DNA of 64,000 nt from positions 1 through 64,000 of the forward strand of contig JADJIA010000004.1 of the NCBI GenBank assembly GCA_016707285.1, written 5' to 3'. This stretch comes from Ignavibacteriales bacterium (GTDB lineage: Bacteria; Bacteroidota; Ignavibacteria; Ignavibacteriales; Ignavibacteriaceae). The translations under genes and the position numbers were made by a program. Position 1 is the first letter of the stretch, and every line of letters begins with the position of its first letter. The notes below the pieces were generated by a model. The model had not been told where the DNA came from and made no database searches. It was given only the letters and a program-made list of their open reading frames with translations. This document shows, in pieces, positions 42,016-51,445 of this stretch.

Positions 42016-42579
42016 ATGGCTGATACATCAGATCTCAGGAATGGATTAATTATTAAATTTAAGAACGACTTGTTTACAGTTGTGGAATTTCAGCATGTAA
42101 AACCGGGTAAGGGCGGAGCGTTTGTTCGTACTTCGCTTAAAAGCCTTACAACAGGGAGAGTTTTGGATAATACCTTTCGCTCGGGCGAAGGAATTGATAT
42201 TGTAAAAGTGGAAAGAAGAAAATTTCAGTTTCTTTATACCGATGGTGAATCACTTGTCTGCATGGATAATGAAACTTATGATCAGATGAATGTACCCCTC
42301 GTTGCTTTTGGTGACGGGATCAGGTTCATAAAGGAAGGTACCGAAGTTGACATGTTAATGGATGGTGAAAAAATCATCAGTGTTGAACTTCCGGTTCATG
42401 TTGCATTAAAAGTTGTTGAGACCGAACCGGGTTTCAGAGGAGATACTGCAACAAACGCACAAAAACCTGCAAAACTTGAAACAGGTGCTACGGTAATGGT
42501 TCCACTTTTCATCAACGAAGATGATTTGTTGAAGATAGACACCCGCACGGGTGACTACATGGAAAGAGTTAAATCGTAA
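42016..42579 (+). CDS. efp: Elongation factor P
   Basis: 187 residues from the ATG at 42016; an upstream in-frame start would add 16 non-family residues. N-terminal KOW-like domain, then the loop 'HVKPGKGGAF' with K32 at the tip, the site modified in many bacteria. Two OB domains follow, with 'GDYMERVKS' at the end as usual. It binds the ribosome between the P and E sites and relieves stalling at proline runs. No lysyl-modification genes (epmA/epmB) are in the window. It is followed by accB and accC, a common arrangement. Confidence 0.97.
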   Translation: MADTSDLRNGLIIKFKNDLFTVVEFQHVKPGKGGAFVRTSLKSLTTGRVLDNTFRSGEGIDIVKVERRKFQFLYTDGESLVCMDNETYDQMNVPLVAFGDGIRFIKEGTEVDMLMDGEKIISVELPVHVALKVVETEPGFRGDTATNAQKPAKLETGATVMVPLFINEDDLLKIDTRTGDYMERVKS

Positions 42580-42607
42580 TTTTTTTTAATATTTAAACAG
42601 GATAAAA

Positions 42608-43084
42608 ATGGATATTAATCTAATCCGTCGTCTTGTAAAATTAGTTGAAACAAGCGGAATTTCCGAACTCGAAATCGAGGAAAAGGAGTCAAGGATATAT
42701 ATATCAAAATATGGTCCTGCTGCTCCCGGAGCTGTGAGCTATAATGTAGCCCCCGCTCAGCAACCAATTTCTGCACCCGGTGCAGTTGCTGCAAGCTCAA
42801 CTGTATCAATCCCTGATGTAAAGCAGGCAGAAACAGTCGAAAAACTTCACGAGATAAAATCTCCGATAGTTGGTACATTTTATCGTTCGCCCGCCCCTGA
42901 TGCTGATTCCTATGTAAAAGTAGGCGACAGAGTTGAGCAGGGCTCAGTGCTTTGCATAGTGGAAGCGATGAAGTTGATGAATGAAATTGAATCAGATATT
43001 GCAGGAACCGTCGCCAGAATTATGGTGGATAACGGTCGTCCTGTTGAATATGGACAATTACTTTTCCTTATTAATCCCGACTAA
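42608..43084 (+). CDS. accB: Biotin carboxyl carrier protein of acetyl-CoA carboxylase
   Basis: 158 residues. An N-terminal helical segment, a flexible Ala/Pro/Ser linker (about 36-75) and a C-terminal biotinyl domain with 'EAMKLMNEI', where K122 carries biotin. It works with AccC and the carboxyltransferase to make malonyl-CoA for fatty-acid synthesis. It lies 28 bases after efp and 30 before accC. Confidence 0.97.
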   Translation: MDINLIRRLVKLVETSGISELEIEEKESRIYISKYGPAAPGAVSYNVAPAQQPISAPGAVAASSTVSIPDVKQAETVEKLHEIKSPIVGTFYRSPAPDADSYVKVGDRVEQGSVLCIVEAMKLMNEIESDIAGTVARIMVDNGRPVEYGQLLFLINPD

Positions 43085-43114
43085 ACCGGACATCACAACT
43101 TACTGAGGTAATTA

Positions 43115-44461
43115 TTGTTCAAAAAGATACTGATAGCCAACCGTGGTGAAATAGCACTTCGAATTATTAGAGCCTGTAAAGAGCTTGGGATAAAGACTGT
43201 GGCGGTTTATTCAGAAGCTGACAAGAACTCTCTTCATGTCACTTTTGCAGACGAAGCAGTTTGTATTGGTCCCGCAGAAAGCCGTAACAGCTACCTGAAA
43301 GTGCCCACCATTATGTCTGCTACCATGGTCACCGGTGCTGATGCAATTCATCCCGGGTATGGTTTTCTTGCCGAAAATGCAAACTTTTCAGAAATTTGTC
43401 ATGAATCAGGAATTAAATTCATTGGGCCAACAGCCGAAATGATCCGCACAATGGGCGATAAGGCTATGGCAAAAAAAACAATGAGAGCTAACAATGTGCC
43501 CGTAATTCCCGGAAGTGTGGGGATTGTGGATGATGTTGATGAAGCCAAACAACTTGCTGAAGAGATCGGATTTCCCGTAATTATTAAAGCCTCTGCCGGA
43601 GGTGGTGGTAAGGGGATGAGAGTTGTGAAAGAAGCCGCTGAATTTGAACTTGCATTTGTTACCGCAAGAGCTGAAGCTGAAGCCGCTTTTGGCAACGGTG
43701 ATGTTTACATAGAAAAACTTGTACTCAATCCTCGCCATGTTGAGATTCAGGTGATTGGCGATCAACACGGAAATCACTATCATTTTGGTGAAAGAGATTG
43801 TTCGGTTCAACGCCGCCATCAAAAACTTATTGAAGAGTCCCCATCCCCGGCCCTCGACCAGGAGTTGAGGGACAAAATGGGTGCCGCTGCGGTAAAAGCT
43901 GCCAAGGCAATTAATTACGAAAGTGTCGGGACCATAGAGTTCCTTTTGGACAAGGATAAAAATTTCTATTTTATGGAGATGAATACCCGGATTCAGGTTG
44001 AACACCCCGTAACGGAAATGGTTTATGAAACCGATCTGGTTAAACAACAGATACTTGCAGCAGCCGGTGAGGTGATTGATGTGCCGAATAACCGACCCAA
44101 AGGGCATGCATTTGAATTTAGAATTAATGCTGAAGATCCTGATAACAATTTCAGACCTTCACCCGGCAAAATTGAATCGTTGAATTTCCCCGGGGGATTG
44201 GGTGTCAGGATCGATTCACATATCTATCAGTCATATACCATTCCACCGTATTACGATTCAATGGTTGCAAAACTGATTGTTTGGGATAAAGACCGCACCT
44301 CGGCAATTCAAAAAGCCAAAAGAGCATTAGGAGAGTTTATTATTGAAGGAATTAAAACAACAATTCCTTTTCATCTTGATGTATTAGAAGACGAGAGGTT
44401 TATTTCCGGGGATTTTGACACATCCTTCCTCGAGAACTTTAAACCCCGAAATAAAAATTAA
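43115..44461 (+). CDS. accC: Biotin carboxylase subunit of acetyl-CoA carboxylase
   Basis: 448 residues, the normal length. The start is TTG with GAGG 7 bases upstream and gives the standard N-terminus 'FKKILIANRGEIALRIIRAC'. The ATP-grasp glycine-rich loop 'ASAGGGGKGMR' is at about 160-170, 'ERDCSVQRRHQKLIEE' near 230, and 'FLEMNTRIQVEH' appears as 'FMEMNTRIQVEH' near 287. It carboxylates biotin on AccB with bicarbonate and ATP. Confidence 0.97.
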   Translation: MFKKILIANRGEIALRIIRACKELGIKTVAVYSEADKNSLHVTFADEAVCIGPAESRNSYLKVPTIMSATMVTGADAIHPGYGFLAENANFSEICHESGIKFIGPTAEMIRTMGDKAMAKKTMRANNVPVIPGSVGIVDDVDEAKQLAEEIGFPVIIKASAGGGGKGMRVVKEAAEFELAFVTARAEAEAAFGNGDVYIEKLVLNPRHVEIQVIGDQHGNHYHFGERDCSVQRRHQKLIEESPSPALDQELRDKMGAAAVKAAKAINYESVGTIEFLLDKDKNFYFMEMNTRIQVEHPVTEMVYETDLVKQQILAAAGEVIDVPNNRPKGHAFEFRINAEDPDNNFRPSPGKIESLNFPGGLGVRIDSHIYQSYTIPPYYDSMVAKLIVWDKDRTSAIQKAKRALGEFIIEGIKTTIPFHLDVLEDERFISGDFDTSFLENFKPRNKN

Positions 44462-44478
44462 CTTTACCGGAGAATAAA

Positions 44479-44862
44479 ATGAGTATTCCAACAGAATTAA
44501 AATATACCAAAGAACATGAATGGATCCGCGTTGAAGGCAATATCGGAGTAATCGGCATCACAGAATATGCTCAGGGCGAGCTTGGTGATGTGGTTTTTGT
44601 TGATATTACCAAATCTGTGGGCGATTCACTCGACCTTAACGAAAATTTTGGAACAATCGAAGCCGTAAAAACCGTAAGTGAACTTTATGCTCCTTGCTCG
44701 GGTAAAATAGTTGAGATAAATTCTGAACTTGGTGATTCACCCGAATTTATCAACCAGGATCCTTATAAAAAAGGCTGGATGATAAAAGTTGAAATCGCAA
44801 ATGCTTCAGAACTTGATCAACTTCTTGATGCCGCGGCTTATGGTGAATTGACCGGAGCTTAA
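44479..44862 (+). CDS. gcvH: Glycine cleavage system H protein
   Basis: 127 residues with the lipoyl-type fold and lipoylation site K64 in 'FGTIEAVKTVSELYAP'. It shuttles the aminomethyl group between the P, T and L proteins, none of which is in this window. It lies 17 bases after accC and is probably co-transcribed with it; a terminator follows. Confidence 0.95.
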   Translation: MSIPTELKYTKEHEWIRVEGNIGVIGITEYAQGELGDVVFVDITKSVGDSLDLNENFGTIEAVKTVSELYAPCSGKIVEINSELGDSPEFINQDPYKKGWMIKVEIANASELDQLLDAAAYGELTGA

Positions 44863-44886
44863 CACCCTTTAAATTGTGAACTTTTT

Positions 44887-44920
44887 AGGCTGCTTCATCT
44901 GATGAGGCAGCCTGTTTTTT
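44887..44920 (+). terminator. Rho-independent terminator after gcvH
   Basis: AGGCTGCTTC (44887-44896) pairs with GAGGCAGCCT (44904-44913, one G-U pair) around a short loop, followed by six Ts at 44915-44920. It ends the efp-accB-accC-gcvH transcript. Confidence 0.9.
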
Positions 44921-44955
44921 AGCAGCATAAACCATCTTAACCAAAGTAGAATCTT

Positions 44956-46494
44956 ATGACCGGCTCTTCAATTCTGATTATTGATTTTGGATCGCAATAT
45001 ACTCAGCTTATTGCACGAAAAGTAAGAGAATTGTCTGTTTTCTCCCTCATCCATCCACACACTATCGATATTGATACCATAAAAGAGATTAATCCAAAAG
45101 GAATTATTCTCTCCGGGGGTCCCATGTCGGTGAAGGATGATGGTGCTCCCGCAATTGATGAGAGAATCCTTGCGATGGATATTCCCGTTTTGGGTATTTG
45201 TTACGGACTTCAGTTGATCTCTTACACTCTTGGTGGGATAGTTGAAAAATCTGATAAAAGAGAATACGGTAAATCGTCGTTTCAGGTTCTTGAAGATAAC
45301 CCCCTGTTTGAGGGAATACCTGTTGAATCCACTGTTTGGATGAGTCACGGTGATCATGTAAAAACCCTGCCGACCGGCTTCAAAAAGATTGGTTCTTCTC
45401 CCAATACCGAAAATTGTGCAATAACATCACTTGAATATCCAATTTATGGTGTGCAGTTCCATCCCGAAGTTTTTCATACCGGTTACGGCAAAGAAATTCT
45501 TTCAAATTTCCTTTTTTCGATCTGTGGTTGTAAACCTGACTGGAATCCGGGAGCTTTCATCGAGGAAAGCATCGAAAAAATCAGGAAAGAGGCAGGTGAT
45601 TCAGTCGCAATTTGTGCCTTAAGTGGGGGAGTTGACTCAACTGTTGCTGCTGTTCTTGTTCACAGAGCTCTTGGCGACAACCTCGTTTGTGTCCACATCG
45701 ATAATGGATTGATGCGTAAAAATGAATCAGCCAAAGTTGTGAAGCAGTTAAAAGAACGGACAGGATTAAAGATTATCCATGTTGACGCTTCCGATCTATT
45801 TCTTGACAGACTTTCGGGGGTTACTTCACCCGAAGAAAAACGGAAGATTATAGGTCATTCATTTATCGAAGTTTTTGAAAAAGAGGCTAAAAAGATCGAC
45901 AATGCCGGTTTTTTGGTGCAGGGTACACTTTATCCCGATGTCATTGAGTCGGTTCCTGTTAAAGGTGCTTCGGTAACCATCAAATCCCATCATAATGTTG
46001 GTGGTCTGCCCGAAACGATGAATTTAAAACTGATTGAGCCCTTAAGAGAACTCTTTAAAGATGAAGTTCGCAAAATTGGATTTTCATTGGATATCCCGGA
46101 AGATTTTATTAAAAGGCATCCATTCCCCGGTCCCGGGCTTGCTGTAAGAGTTTTGGGAGATGTTCAGAGGGAAAGACTTGAGATATTAAGAGAAGCTGAT
46201 GAGATTTACATCGGAAAAATTAAAGAATACGACCTCTACGAGAAGATTTGGCAGGCCTTCACTGTGCTTTTGCCCGTTCAAACCGTGGGTGTAATGGGTG
46301 ACCAGAGAACTTACGAAAATGTGCTTGCACTTAGAGCAGTTACATCGGTTGACGGTATGACCGCAGACTGGTACCGTTTTGACCACGATTTCCTGGCTGA
46401 TGTTTCAAACACAATTATTAATCATGTAAGAGGTGTGAACAGAGTTGTTTACGACATCAGTTCAAAACCTCCGGCAACTATTGAATGGGAATGA
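44956..46494 (+). CDS. guaA: GMP synthase (glutamine-hydrolysing)
   Basis: 512 residues. Class I amidotransferase domain with nucleophile C82 in 'GICYGLQ' and 'GVQFHPEV' near 167; PP-loop ATP pyrophosphatase domain with 'LSGGVDSTVAA' near 220; C-terminal dimerisation domain ending 'ISSKPPATIEWE'. It converts XMP to GMP using ATP and glutamine. Its last codons overlap the TPR gene. Confidence 0.97.
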   Translation: MTGSSILIIDFGSQYTQLIARKVRELSVFSLIHPHTIDIDTIKEINPKGIILSGGPMSVKDDGAPAIDERILAMDIPVLGICYGLQLISYTLGGIVEKSDKREYGKSSFQVLEDNPLFEGIPVESTVWMSHGDHVKTLPTGFKKIGSSPNTENCAITSLEYPIYGVQFHPEVFHTGYGKEILSNFLFSICGCKPDWNPGAFIEESIEKIRKEAGDSVAICALSGGVDSTVAAVLVHRALGDNLVCVHIDNGLMRKNESAKVVKQLKERTGLKIIHVDASDLFLDRLSGVTSPEEKRKIIGHSFIEVFEKEAKKIDNAGFLVQGTLYPDVIESVPVKGASVTIKSHHNVGGLPETMNLKLIEPLRELFKDEVRKIGFSLDIPEDFIKRHPFPGPGLAVRVLGDVQRERLEILREADEIYIGKIKEYDLYEKIWQAFTVLLPVQTVGVMGDQRTYENVLALRAVTSVDGMTADWYRFDHDFLADVSNTIINHVRGVNRVVYDISSKPPATIEWE

Positions 46495-47402
46495 AAAACA
46501 ACAAAGAATTTGAACTGGTACACAGACTAAAAAGAGCCGATGAGTTTGAGGGTGGTGGTAAAATGCTCCACGCCATCCAGCTTTATCAAGCGATTACTCG
46601 CGATTTCCCCGACGACAACACCGCCTGGTTTAAGCTTGTTGAAATTTATGAAAAAATGGATAAAATAGAAGCTGCTCTCGGTATCGTAACTGATCTCTAC
46701 GAACAAAAAACCGCTGATATTGATGTTCAACTTTATGCCGGGCATTTCTATTTTAAACATCAGAAATGGGAAGACTCGATCGAAGCACTTGCAGATGTCA
46801 CTATTGAAATCGAACCAATTGCCTCTTTTATGAAAGGGCTGGCTTATTATCACACAGGATTTTACCAGGAATCGGCAGATCACCTCGTAAACTTTGTAAG
46901 CGTTGAAAAAACCTCCTCATTTATTGGTGATTCATATCTTTATATCGCCAAGTGTTATTTTGAATTAAAACAGCCTCATATCGCAATTCCGTATATGGAA
47001 AAAGCGGAAAAACTGATTCCAACCAACCCCGAAGTCTATTTTTATCAAGCCGCTTATTTCCTTTCAATTGGTATGTATGCACATGCCTCCGAGAGAATTT
47101 CCACTTCAATTGCACTTGGTGCGGATGACAAAAAAATCTTCGAAAAAGCTGTTGAGATTTATGAGAAAAATGGTGAAACGGCAAAGTTGGAAGAGATTTG
47201 TAAAAAATATATTGAAAATAATGAGCCTTCGGCAATAATCTACACATTTTACGGTAAAACTCTCTTGAACAAAAACCGATACAGCGAGGCAGAGGACTAT
47301 ATTACCCTGGCTTTGAAGCTTGATCCAAAAAACAAAAAAGCCAAAGATGTTCTTGATGAACTAATTGAAAGAAGAGACAATGACCTGGTTAAGAATGTCT
47401 AA
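46485..47402 (+). CDS. TPR-repeat protein of unknown function
   Basis: 305 residues, no signal peptide. Six or more tetratricopeptide-like helical pairs are visible ('AIQLYQAITRDFPDDNTAWF', 'GDSYLYIAKCYFELKQPHIA', 'SEAEDYITLALKLDPKNKKA'). It overlaps guaA by 10 bases and the next gene by about 20, so the three are coupled. The start could also be the ATG at 46491, which overlaps the guaA stop. It is probably a cytosolic scaffold. Confidence 0.75.
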   Translation: MGMKNNKEFELVHRLKRADEFEGGGKMLHAIQLYQAITRDFPDDNTAWFKLVEIYEKMDKIEAALGIVTDLYEQKTADIDVQLYAGHFYFKHQKWEDSIEALADVTIEIEPIASFMKGLAYYHTGFYQESADHLVNFVSVEKTSSFIGDSYLYIAKCYFELKQPHIAIPYMEKAEKLIPTNPEVYFYQAAYFLSIGMYAHASERISTSIALGADDKKIFEKAVEIYEKNGETAKLEEICKKYIENNEPSAIIYTFYGKTLLNKNRYSEAEDYITLALKLDPKNKKAKDVLDELIERRDNDLVKNV

Positions 47403-48525
47403 ACTGTTTTTAATTTCGATACTCTTTATCTCGTTCCTCCCGACAGGGGTTCTCACTGCGCAGTCGGAGAACTCTCAAAACATCGCAGTTCTTCTCCCTT
47501 TAACAGATAAAGGGAAACCTTACCTTGAGAGAAGATCATATCAGGTACTCGAAGGAATTAAATATGCAGTCCATCTTCACAATAAAAAAAGTGAAACCAA
47601 AATTGGACTTTTTATCAGAGACACACAGAGCGACAGTTCCATGATTGTCTTAATAAAAGAAGAGATGAAGAATGTTAAAAATCTGATTGGAGTGATTGGT
47701 TCAACCACTACAAAGGACTCGAGGGATATCATCGCAGTTTTTTCAGATATGAATATTCCGATAATATCACCCACCGCCACTGATGAAACAATTCCATCCC
47801 TTTCACCAATGGTAATACAGGCAAATCCAACATTTTCAACCCGGGGAAAGATAATGGCAAGTTTTGCAAAAAACTTCCACGGTCTTACCAATATGGCGGT
47901 TATCTACACAAAAGATGGCTATTCATCACTGCTGGCGCAAAGTTTTCAGGAAGAATTTGAGAAACTCGGCGGAAAAATTACTTTTTCAGCAACCTTCAAC
48001 AAAGACACAAAATTTGAAACCCTGATTGAAGAGTTTGCGGAAGCTTCAGACGAGATCGAAGGGCTCTATCTACCTGTGGGAGATGTAAAACAGTGTAACC
48101 TGTTAAACGAAAGATTAAGAGACCTAACCTTCGGCCGAAATGTATATGGCAATCAGGATTGGCTGCTCAGCGATGTTTTTGGAGATCCCGCTCCCTTTTT
48201 AAGTACTATTTATGTCGATTCCGACTACTATCTGGATATGACCCAGCCCGCTTATCAGGCTCAAAACAAAGAGTTTTATGAGCTTACGGGCTATCTCTTC
48301 GATAGAAATGCGCTTTATGGATTTGATGCCACTGCGATGTTTCTGAAATATATGGAAAAGAACAACTTTGATATTCCGGCATTTACGGGCGAAGTTAATA
48401 ACGGAATCGATTTTGATGGTGTTAAAGGAAAAATTGTAATCGACTCGGCAAGGTCGAATCATTCGTTGAATATTCTTCAATATACTTTTGGCAAGTTTAA
48501 TCTCTTTCTTAATTTGAAATTGTAG
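47380..48525 (+). CDS. Periplasmic ligand-binding protein (type 1, LivJ/LppC-like)
   Basis: 381 residues from the ATG at 47380; ATGs at 47365 and 47395 are also possible. The signal peptide is 'LFLISILFISFLPTGVLTAQ'. The body matches Peripla_BP_6: 'NIAVLLPLTDKGKPY' near the start, 'VKNLIGVIGSTTTKDSRDI', 'IPIISPTATDE' and 'MAVIYTKDGY'. No ABC permease or ATPase is nearby. The pairing with a TPR gene recalls LppC/LpoA-type cell-wall regulators, which fuse TPRs to the same fold, but that link is inference. Confidence 0.75.
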   Translation: MTWLRMSKLFLISILFISFLPTGVLTAQSENSQNIAVLLPLTDKGKPYLERRSYQVLEGIKYAVHLHNKKSETKIGLFIRDTQSDSSMIVLIKEEMKNVKNLIGVIGSTTTKDSRDIIAVFSDMNIPIISPTATDETIPSLSPMVIQANPTFSTRGKIMASFAKNFHGLTNMAVIYTKDGYSSLLAQSFQEEFEKLGGKITFSATFNKDTKFETLIEEFAEASDEIEGLYLPVGDVKQCNLLNERLRDLTFGRNVYGNQDWLLSDVFGDPAPFLSTIYVDSDYYLDMTQPAYQAQNKEFYELTGYLFDRNALYGFDATAMFLKYMEKNNFDIPAFTGEVNNGIDFDGVKGKIVIDSARSNHSLNILQYTFGKFNLFLNLKL

Positions 48526-48535
48526 AGTTTGTTGT

Positions 48536-49225
48536 ATGGCAATTAAAAATCACCCTTTAGACGAGCTGCCAAGAGAAAAAGCAAGAAATAAGGGAATCGA
48601 TTCACTGTCTGATTCTGAATTGCTCGCAATAATTTTAAGAACCGGCACCAAAGGGAAATCCGTTCTTGAACTTGCACGAGAAATGATCGTTAAAGCCGGT
48701 GGACTTAATGAACTTTCATCAAAAACTGATGGATTTTTCAAAAATGAGTTTGTTGGCATCGGCTCAGATAAAGCCATTACACTGTCGGCTCTATTTGAAA
48801 TAGCCAAAAGAGTGCAAACCACCGATAAAGATTATCTTTCGGGGAAAATCTCTTCTCCCGACTTGATCGCCGAACATTTTATTCGTTATTTAAAGAATGA
48901 ACCCGTTGAAAAATTTATGGTCGCTTTCATTTCAGCAGGCGGCAGGATAATTAAAATTGAAGAATTATTCAGTGGGTCGCTCGACTATAGCCTCGTGGAT
49001 GTTCGCCAAATAGTAAAAAAAACTTTGGATCATAACGCAAAATCGATAATAATTAGTCATAACCATCCCAGTGGATCACCCGACATTAGCCCCGAAGACA
49101 GAAGGATCACAAAAAAGATAAAAGAGGCCTGTTCCCTCTTCGACATCAAGCTTTTAGACCATATATTGATCGCAGGGACAAAATATGTAAGTTTTTCCCA
49201 TCTTGGCATATTAAATCTTGATTAA
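48536..49225 (+). CDS. radC: RadC family JAB-domain protein
   Basis: 229 residues. N-terminal helix-hairpin-helix-like part ('LSDSELLAIILRTGTKGKSV') and C-terminal JAMM/MPN+ metal site 'SHNHPSGSPDISPED' with H175, H177 and D188 and a candidate Glu at 142-143. The family is widespread; a DNA-repair role was proposed but is not firmly established. It starts 10 bases after the binding-protein gene. Confidence 0.93.
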   Translation: MAIKNHPLDELPREKARNKGIDSLSDSELLAIILRTGTKGKSVLELAREMIVKAGGLNELSSKTDGFFKNEFVGIGSDKAITLSALFEIAKRVQTTDKDYLSGKISSPDLIAEHFIRYLKNEPVEKFMVAFISAGGRIIKIEELFSGSLDYSLVDVRQIVKKTLDHNAKSIIISHNHPSGSPDISPEDRRITKKIKEACSLFDIKLLDHILIAGTKYVSFSHLGILNLD

Positions 49226-49325
49226 ATGCCATATATTAATTGGTTGAAAGTAGAAAATTTTGTACTTTTACCATATTTGATTTTCGTAAAACAATTAAAC
49301 AACAAAAAAACAAGGAGAGAAGCCT

Positions 49326-49583
49326 ATGAAGCTAAGTAAAATGCTTGCCGTAGTCGGTTTATCGACATTATTCTTCGCCGGCTGCTGCAGTGTTAGCGAC
49401 GAAGAGTATGCAGCGTTAGATGCTCTTCAGAACTCTGTTAATCAGAAGCATAATACTATCAGCCAGCTGAATGGTAAAAAAGCCGATATTAACAAACAGA
49501 TTGCAGACAAGCAGAAAAAGCTTGAAGAATGTAATCAGCTGAAGAACGAAGTAAACAAAAACTTAAATAAAATTCAAAAGTAA
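49326..49583 (+). CDS. Small Lpp-like coiled-coil lipoprotein
   Basis: 85 residues. Lipoprotein signal with lipobox 'FFAGC' (Cys at 20), then a heptad-rich coil ('LQNSVNQKHNTISQLNGKKA', 'KQIADKQKKLEECNQLKNEV') ending in Lys, as in Braun-type lipoproteins. A very strong AAGGAGAG ribosome site 7 bases upstream suggests high expression. It is 15 bases ahead of the LysM gene with which it is probably co-transcribed. It may stiffen the envelope or pair with the coiled coil of its neighbour. Confidence 0.75.
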   Translation: MKLSKMLAVVGLSTLFFAGCCSVSDEEYAALDALQNSVNQKHNTISQLNGKKADINKQIADKQKKLEECNQLKNEVNKNLNKIQK

Positions 49584-49598
49584 CAGGAGAGAAAAAAG

Positions 49599-50291
49599 AT
49601 GAAATTCTCAATGAAAATTGCTGCATTCGCTTTCGTACTTCTCTCAGGTTCGCTTTTTGCACAGAGAGATTTAAGTTGTGATCAGTATAAAGCCAAGATG
49701 GATTCACTCAAAGCAGTTGAAATCAATCTTAGCTCTAACGTTGATCAGCTCAATAAAGATGTCGCCAATGTTCAGAAACAGCTTGATGGAATTCAAAGCT
49801 ACGAAGATTGTATGGACGACCTCTATAAAATGTTGGGCGCTAACAAATCTGATGTTTCGATCTTCGCTATGAAGGTTAACGACCTCAAAGGTAAAATTGA
49901 AAGAAGAGAAGCTCCATATTCTGCAAGAGAAGCAGAATTAAAAGAACTTCAGAGCAACAAACTCTCAGCTCTTCCTGAATTTTACAACACATTGCATGTC
50001 TATTTGCCAGACTTAATGGCTAAATGGAAAAAAGACCTTGACGTAATTGTGGTTCCTGATGTAAAACAGTACACAGTTGTTAAAGGTGATTGCTTATGGT
50101 GCATCGCTTCCAAAGGTGAATACTATGGAAAAGGCGCTGCCTGGCCGGCAATTTGGAGAGCTAATCAGGATGTAATTGGAAACAACCCTGACTTGATTTA
50201 CCCAAATCAGGTTTATACGATTCCTAACCTTACTGCTGATGAGATCAACACAGTTTCCAAAATGGGAAGAAACTACAAACCGGCTCCTTAG
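49599..50291 (+). CDS. Exported coiled-coil LysM protein
   Basis: 230 residues. The signal peptide ends 'SGSLFAQ'. A long coiled coil (about 30-120) is followed by a LysM domain near 150-215 ('YTVVKGDCLWCIASKGEYYG', 'AAWPAIWRANQDVIGNNPD', 'LIYPNQVYTIP'), which binds peptidoglycan. Four cysteines (C27, C66, C167, C170 by my count) could form disulfides. AGGAGAG precedes the ATG. A terminator follows. With the upstream lipoprotein it looks like an abundant cell-wall-linked pair. Confidence 0.85.
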   Translation: MKFSMKIAAFAFVLLSGSLFAQRDLSCDQYKAKMDSLKAVEINLSSNVDQLNKDVANVQKQLDGIQSYEDCMDDLYKMLGANKSDVSIFAMKVNDLKGKIERREAPYSAREAELKELQSNKLSALPEFYNTLHVYLPDLMAKWKKDLDVIVVPDVKQYTVVKGDCLWCIASKGEYYGKGAAWPAIWRANQDVIGNNPDLIYPNQVYTIPNLTADEINTVSKMGRNYKPAP

Positions 50292-50334
50292 TGGCCAGTT
50301 AGTTACTAAATCCATTTTTGTGACGACTTTCTTC

Positions 50335-50368
50335 AAAAGCCCTTGATGCTCATGCATTAAGGGCTTTT
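50335..50368 (+). terminator. Rho-independent terminator after the LysM gene
   Basis: AAAAGCCCTTGATGC pairs with GCATTAAGGGCTTTT (one G-U pair in 15) around a TCAT loop and ends in Ts. It ends the lipoprotein-LysM transcript. Confidence 0.93.
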
Positions 50369-50396
50369 TATATTTTATCGATAAATTTAGGACTTT

Positions 50397-51350
50397 ATGT
50401 CAGAGTTTGAAAAGAAAATTTCTCTCGAAGGAATCGACCTTCAAAAATTAGTTGGACCAAACGACAGTAATATCAGGCTTCTTGAAGAGTTTTTCGATTC
50501 CGCAATTATTGTTAGAGGTGAACTTCTTACCTTAAAAGGGAATCAACAGGAAGTTGAGCAAGTGGAGAAAATTATCAAAGAGATGATCTATGCCATTAAC
50601 ACTTCCGGAAGGTTAAAAGAGCAGGATATTAAACTCCTGATTGAGCTCACCCGAAACGGAAAACCTGCCAAAGGGGATGAAGATTTTGACAAGATCATCT
50701 TATACACCAAAGATGATGTTATCAAAGCACGCACTCCCGGGCAACTTGTTTATTTAAAAACTGCTCAAACCAACGATATCTGTTTTGCAATTGGACCGGC
50801 AGGCACCGGAAAAACCTATATGGCAGTTGCTCTTGCCGTTGCTGCATTAAAAAAGAACACCGTTAAAAAGATCATTTTAACCCGTCCCGCTGTTGAAGCA
50901 GGAGAAAAACTTGGTTATCTTCCGGGTGATCTTCGGGAAAAAATTGATCCCTACCTTCGTCCACTCTACGATGCCCTCGAGGATATGCTTCCAACAGAGA
51001 GAGTGAAAGCCTACCTCGAAAAAGGGGTTATCGAAATTATTCCTCTCGCTTATATGAGAGGCAGAACGCTTAACAAAGCTTTTGTAATTCTTGATGAAGC
51101 ACAAAACACCACTGATGTACAGATGAAAATGTTTCTCACCCGTCTTGGTACTGAATCAAGAGCAATTATAACAGGGGATATCACCCAGATCGACCTTCCC
51201 ACAAAAACAGTGAGTGGTCTCGTAAAAGCCCAGGAAATTCTTAGCGGAATTGAAGGGGTTGGATTTTCATTTTTTGACAAGACAGATGTTGTCCGTCATC
51301 GCCTCGTCAAAGAAATAATAGATGCATACGAAAAATATTATGTCAGTTAA
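50397..51350 (+). CDS. PhoH-like ATPase
   Basis: 317 residues. Walker A 'GPAGTGKT' at 133-140 and Walker B 'VILDEAQN' with D233-E234, 'IITGDITQIDLP' near 262, all typical of the PhoH/PhoL family. An N-terminal KH-like part ('AIIVRGELLTLKG') precedes it. It is a cytosolic ATPase linked to RNA metabolism and ribosome assembly; it often pairs with ybeY, which is not present here. Confidence 0.93.
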   Translation: MSEFEKKISLEGIDLQKLVGPNDSNIRLLEEFFDSAIIVRGELLTLKGNQQEVEQVEKIIKEMIYAINTSGRLKEQDIKLLIELTRNGKPAKGDEDFDKIILYTKDDVIKARTPGQLVYLKTAQTNDICFAIGPAGTGKTYMAVALAVAALKKNTVKKIILTRPAVEAGEKLGYLPGDLREKIDPYLRPLYDALEDMLPTERVKAYLEKGVIEIIPLAYMRGRTLNKAFVILDEAQNTTDVQMKMFLTRLGTESRAIITGDITQIDLPTKTVSGLVKAQEILSGIEGVGFSFFDKTDVVRHRLVKEIIDAYEKYYVS

Positions 51351-51445
51351 AGGAACCAAAAGTTTCAGTTAAAGGGAAGATTTAACTATCCTTCTTTACC
51401 CGGTGATTAAAACTTCCTTATCAAATAAAATTGGAGAAGAAACAG

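Noticed and set aside
43406..44107. Reverse frame of 233 codons within accC
   Set aside because: accC is certain and the reverse product has no sensible features.
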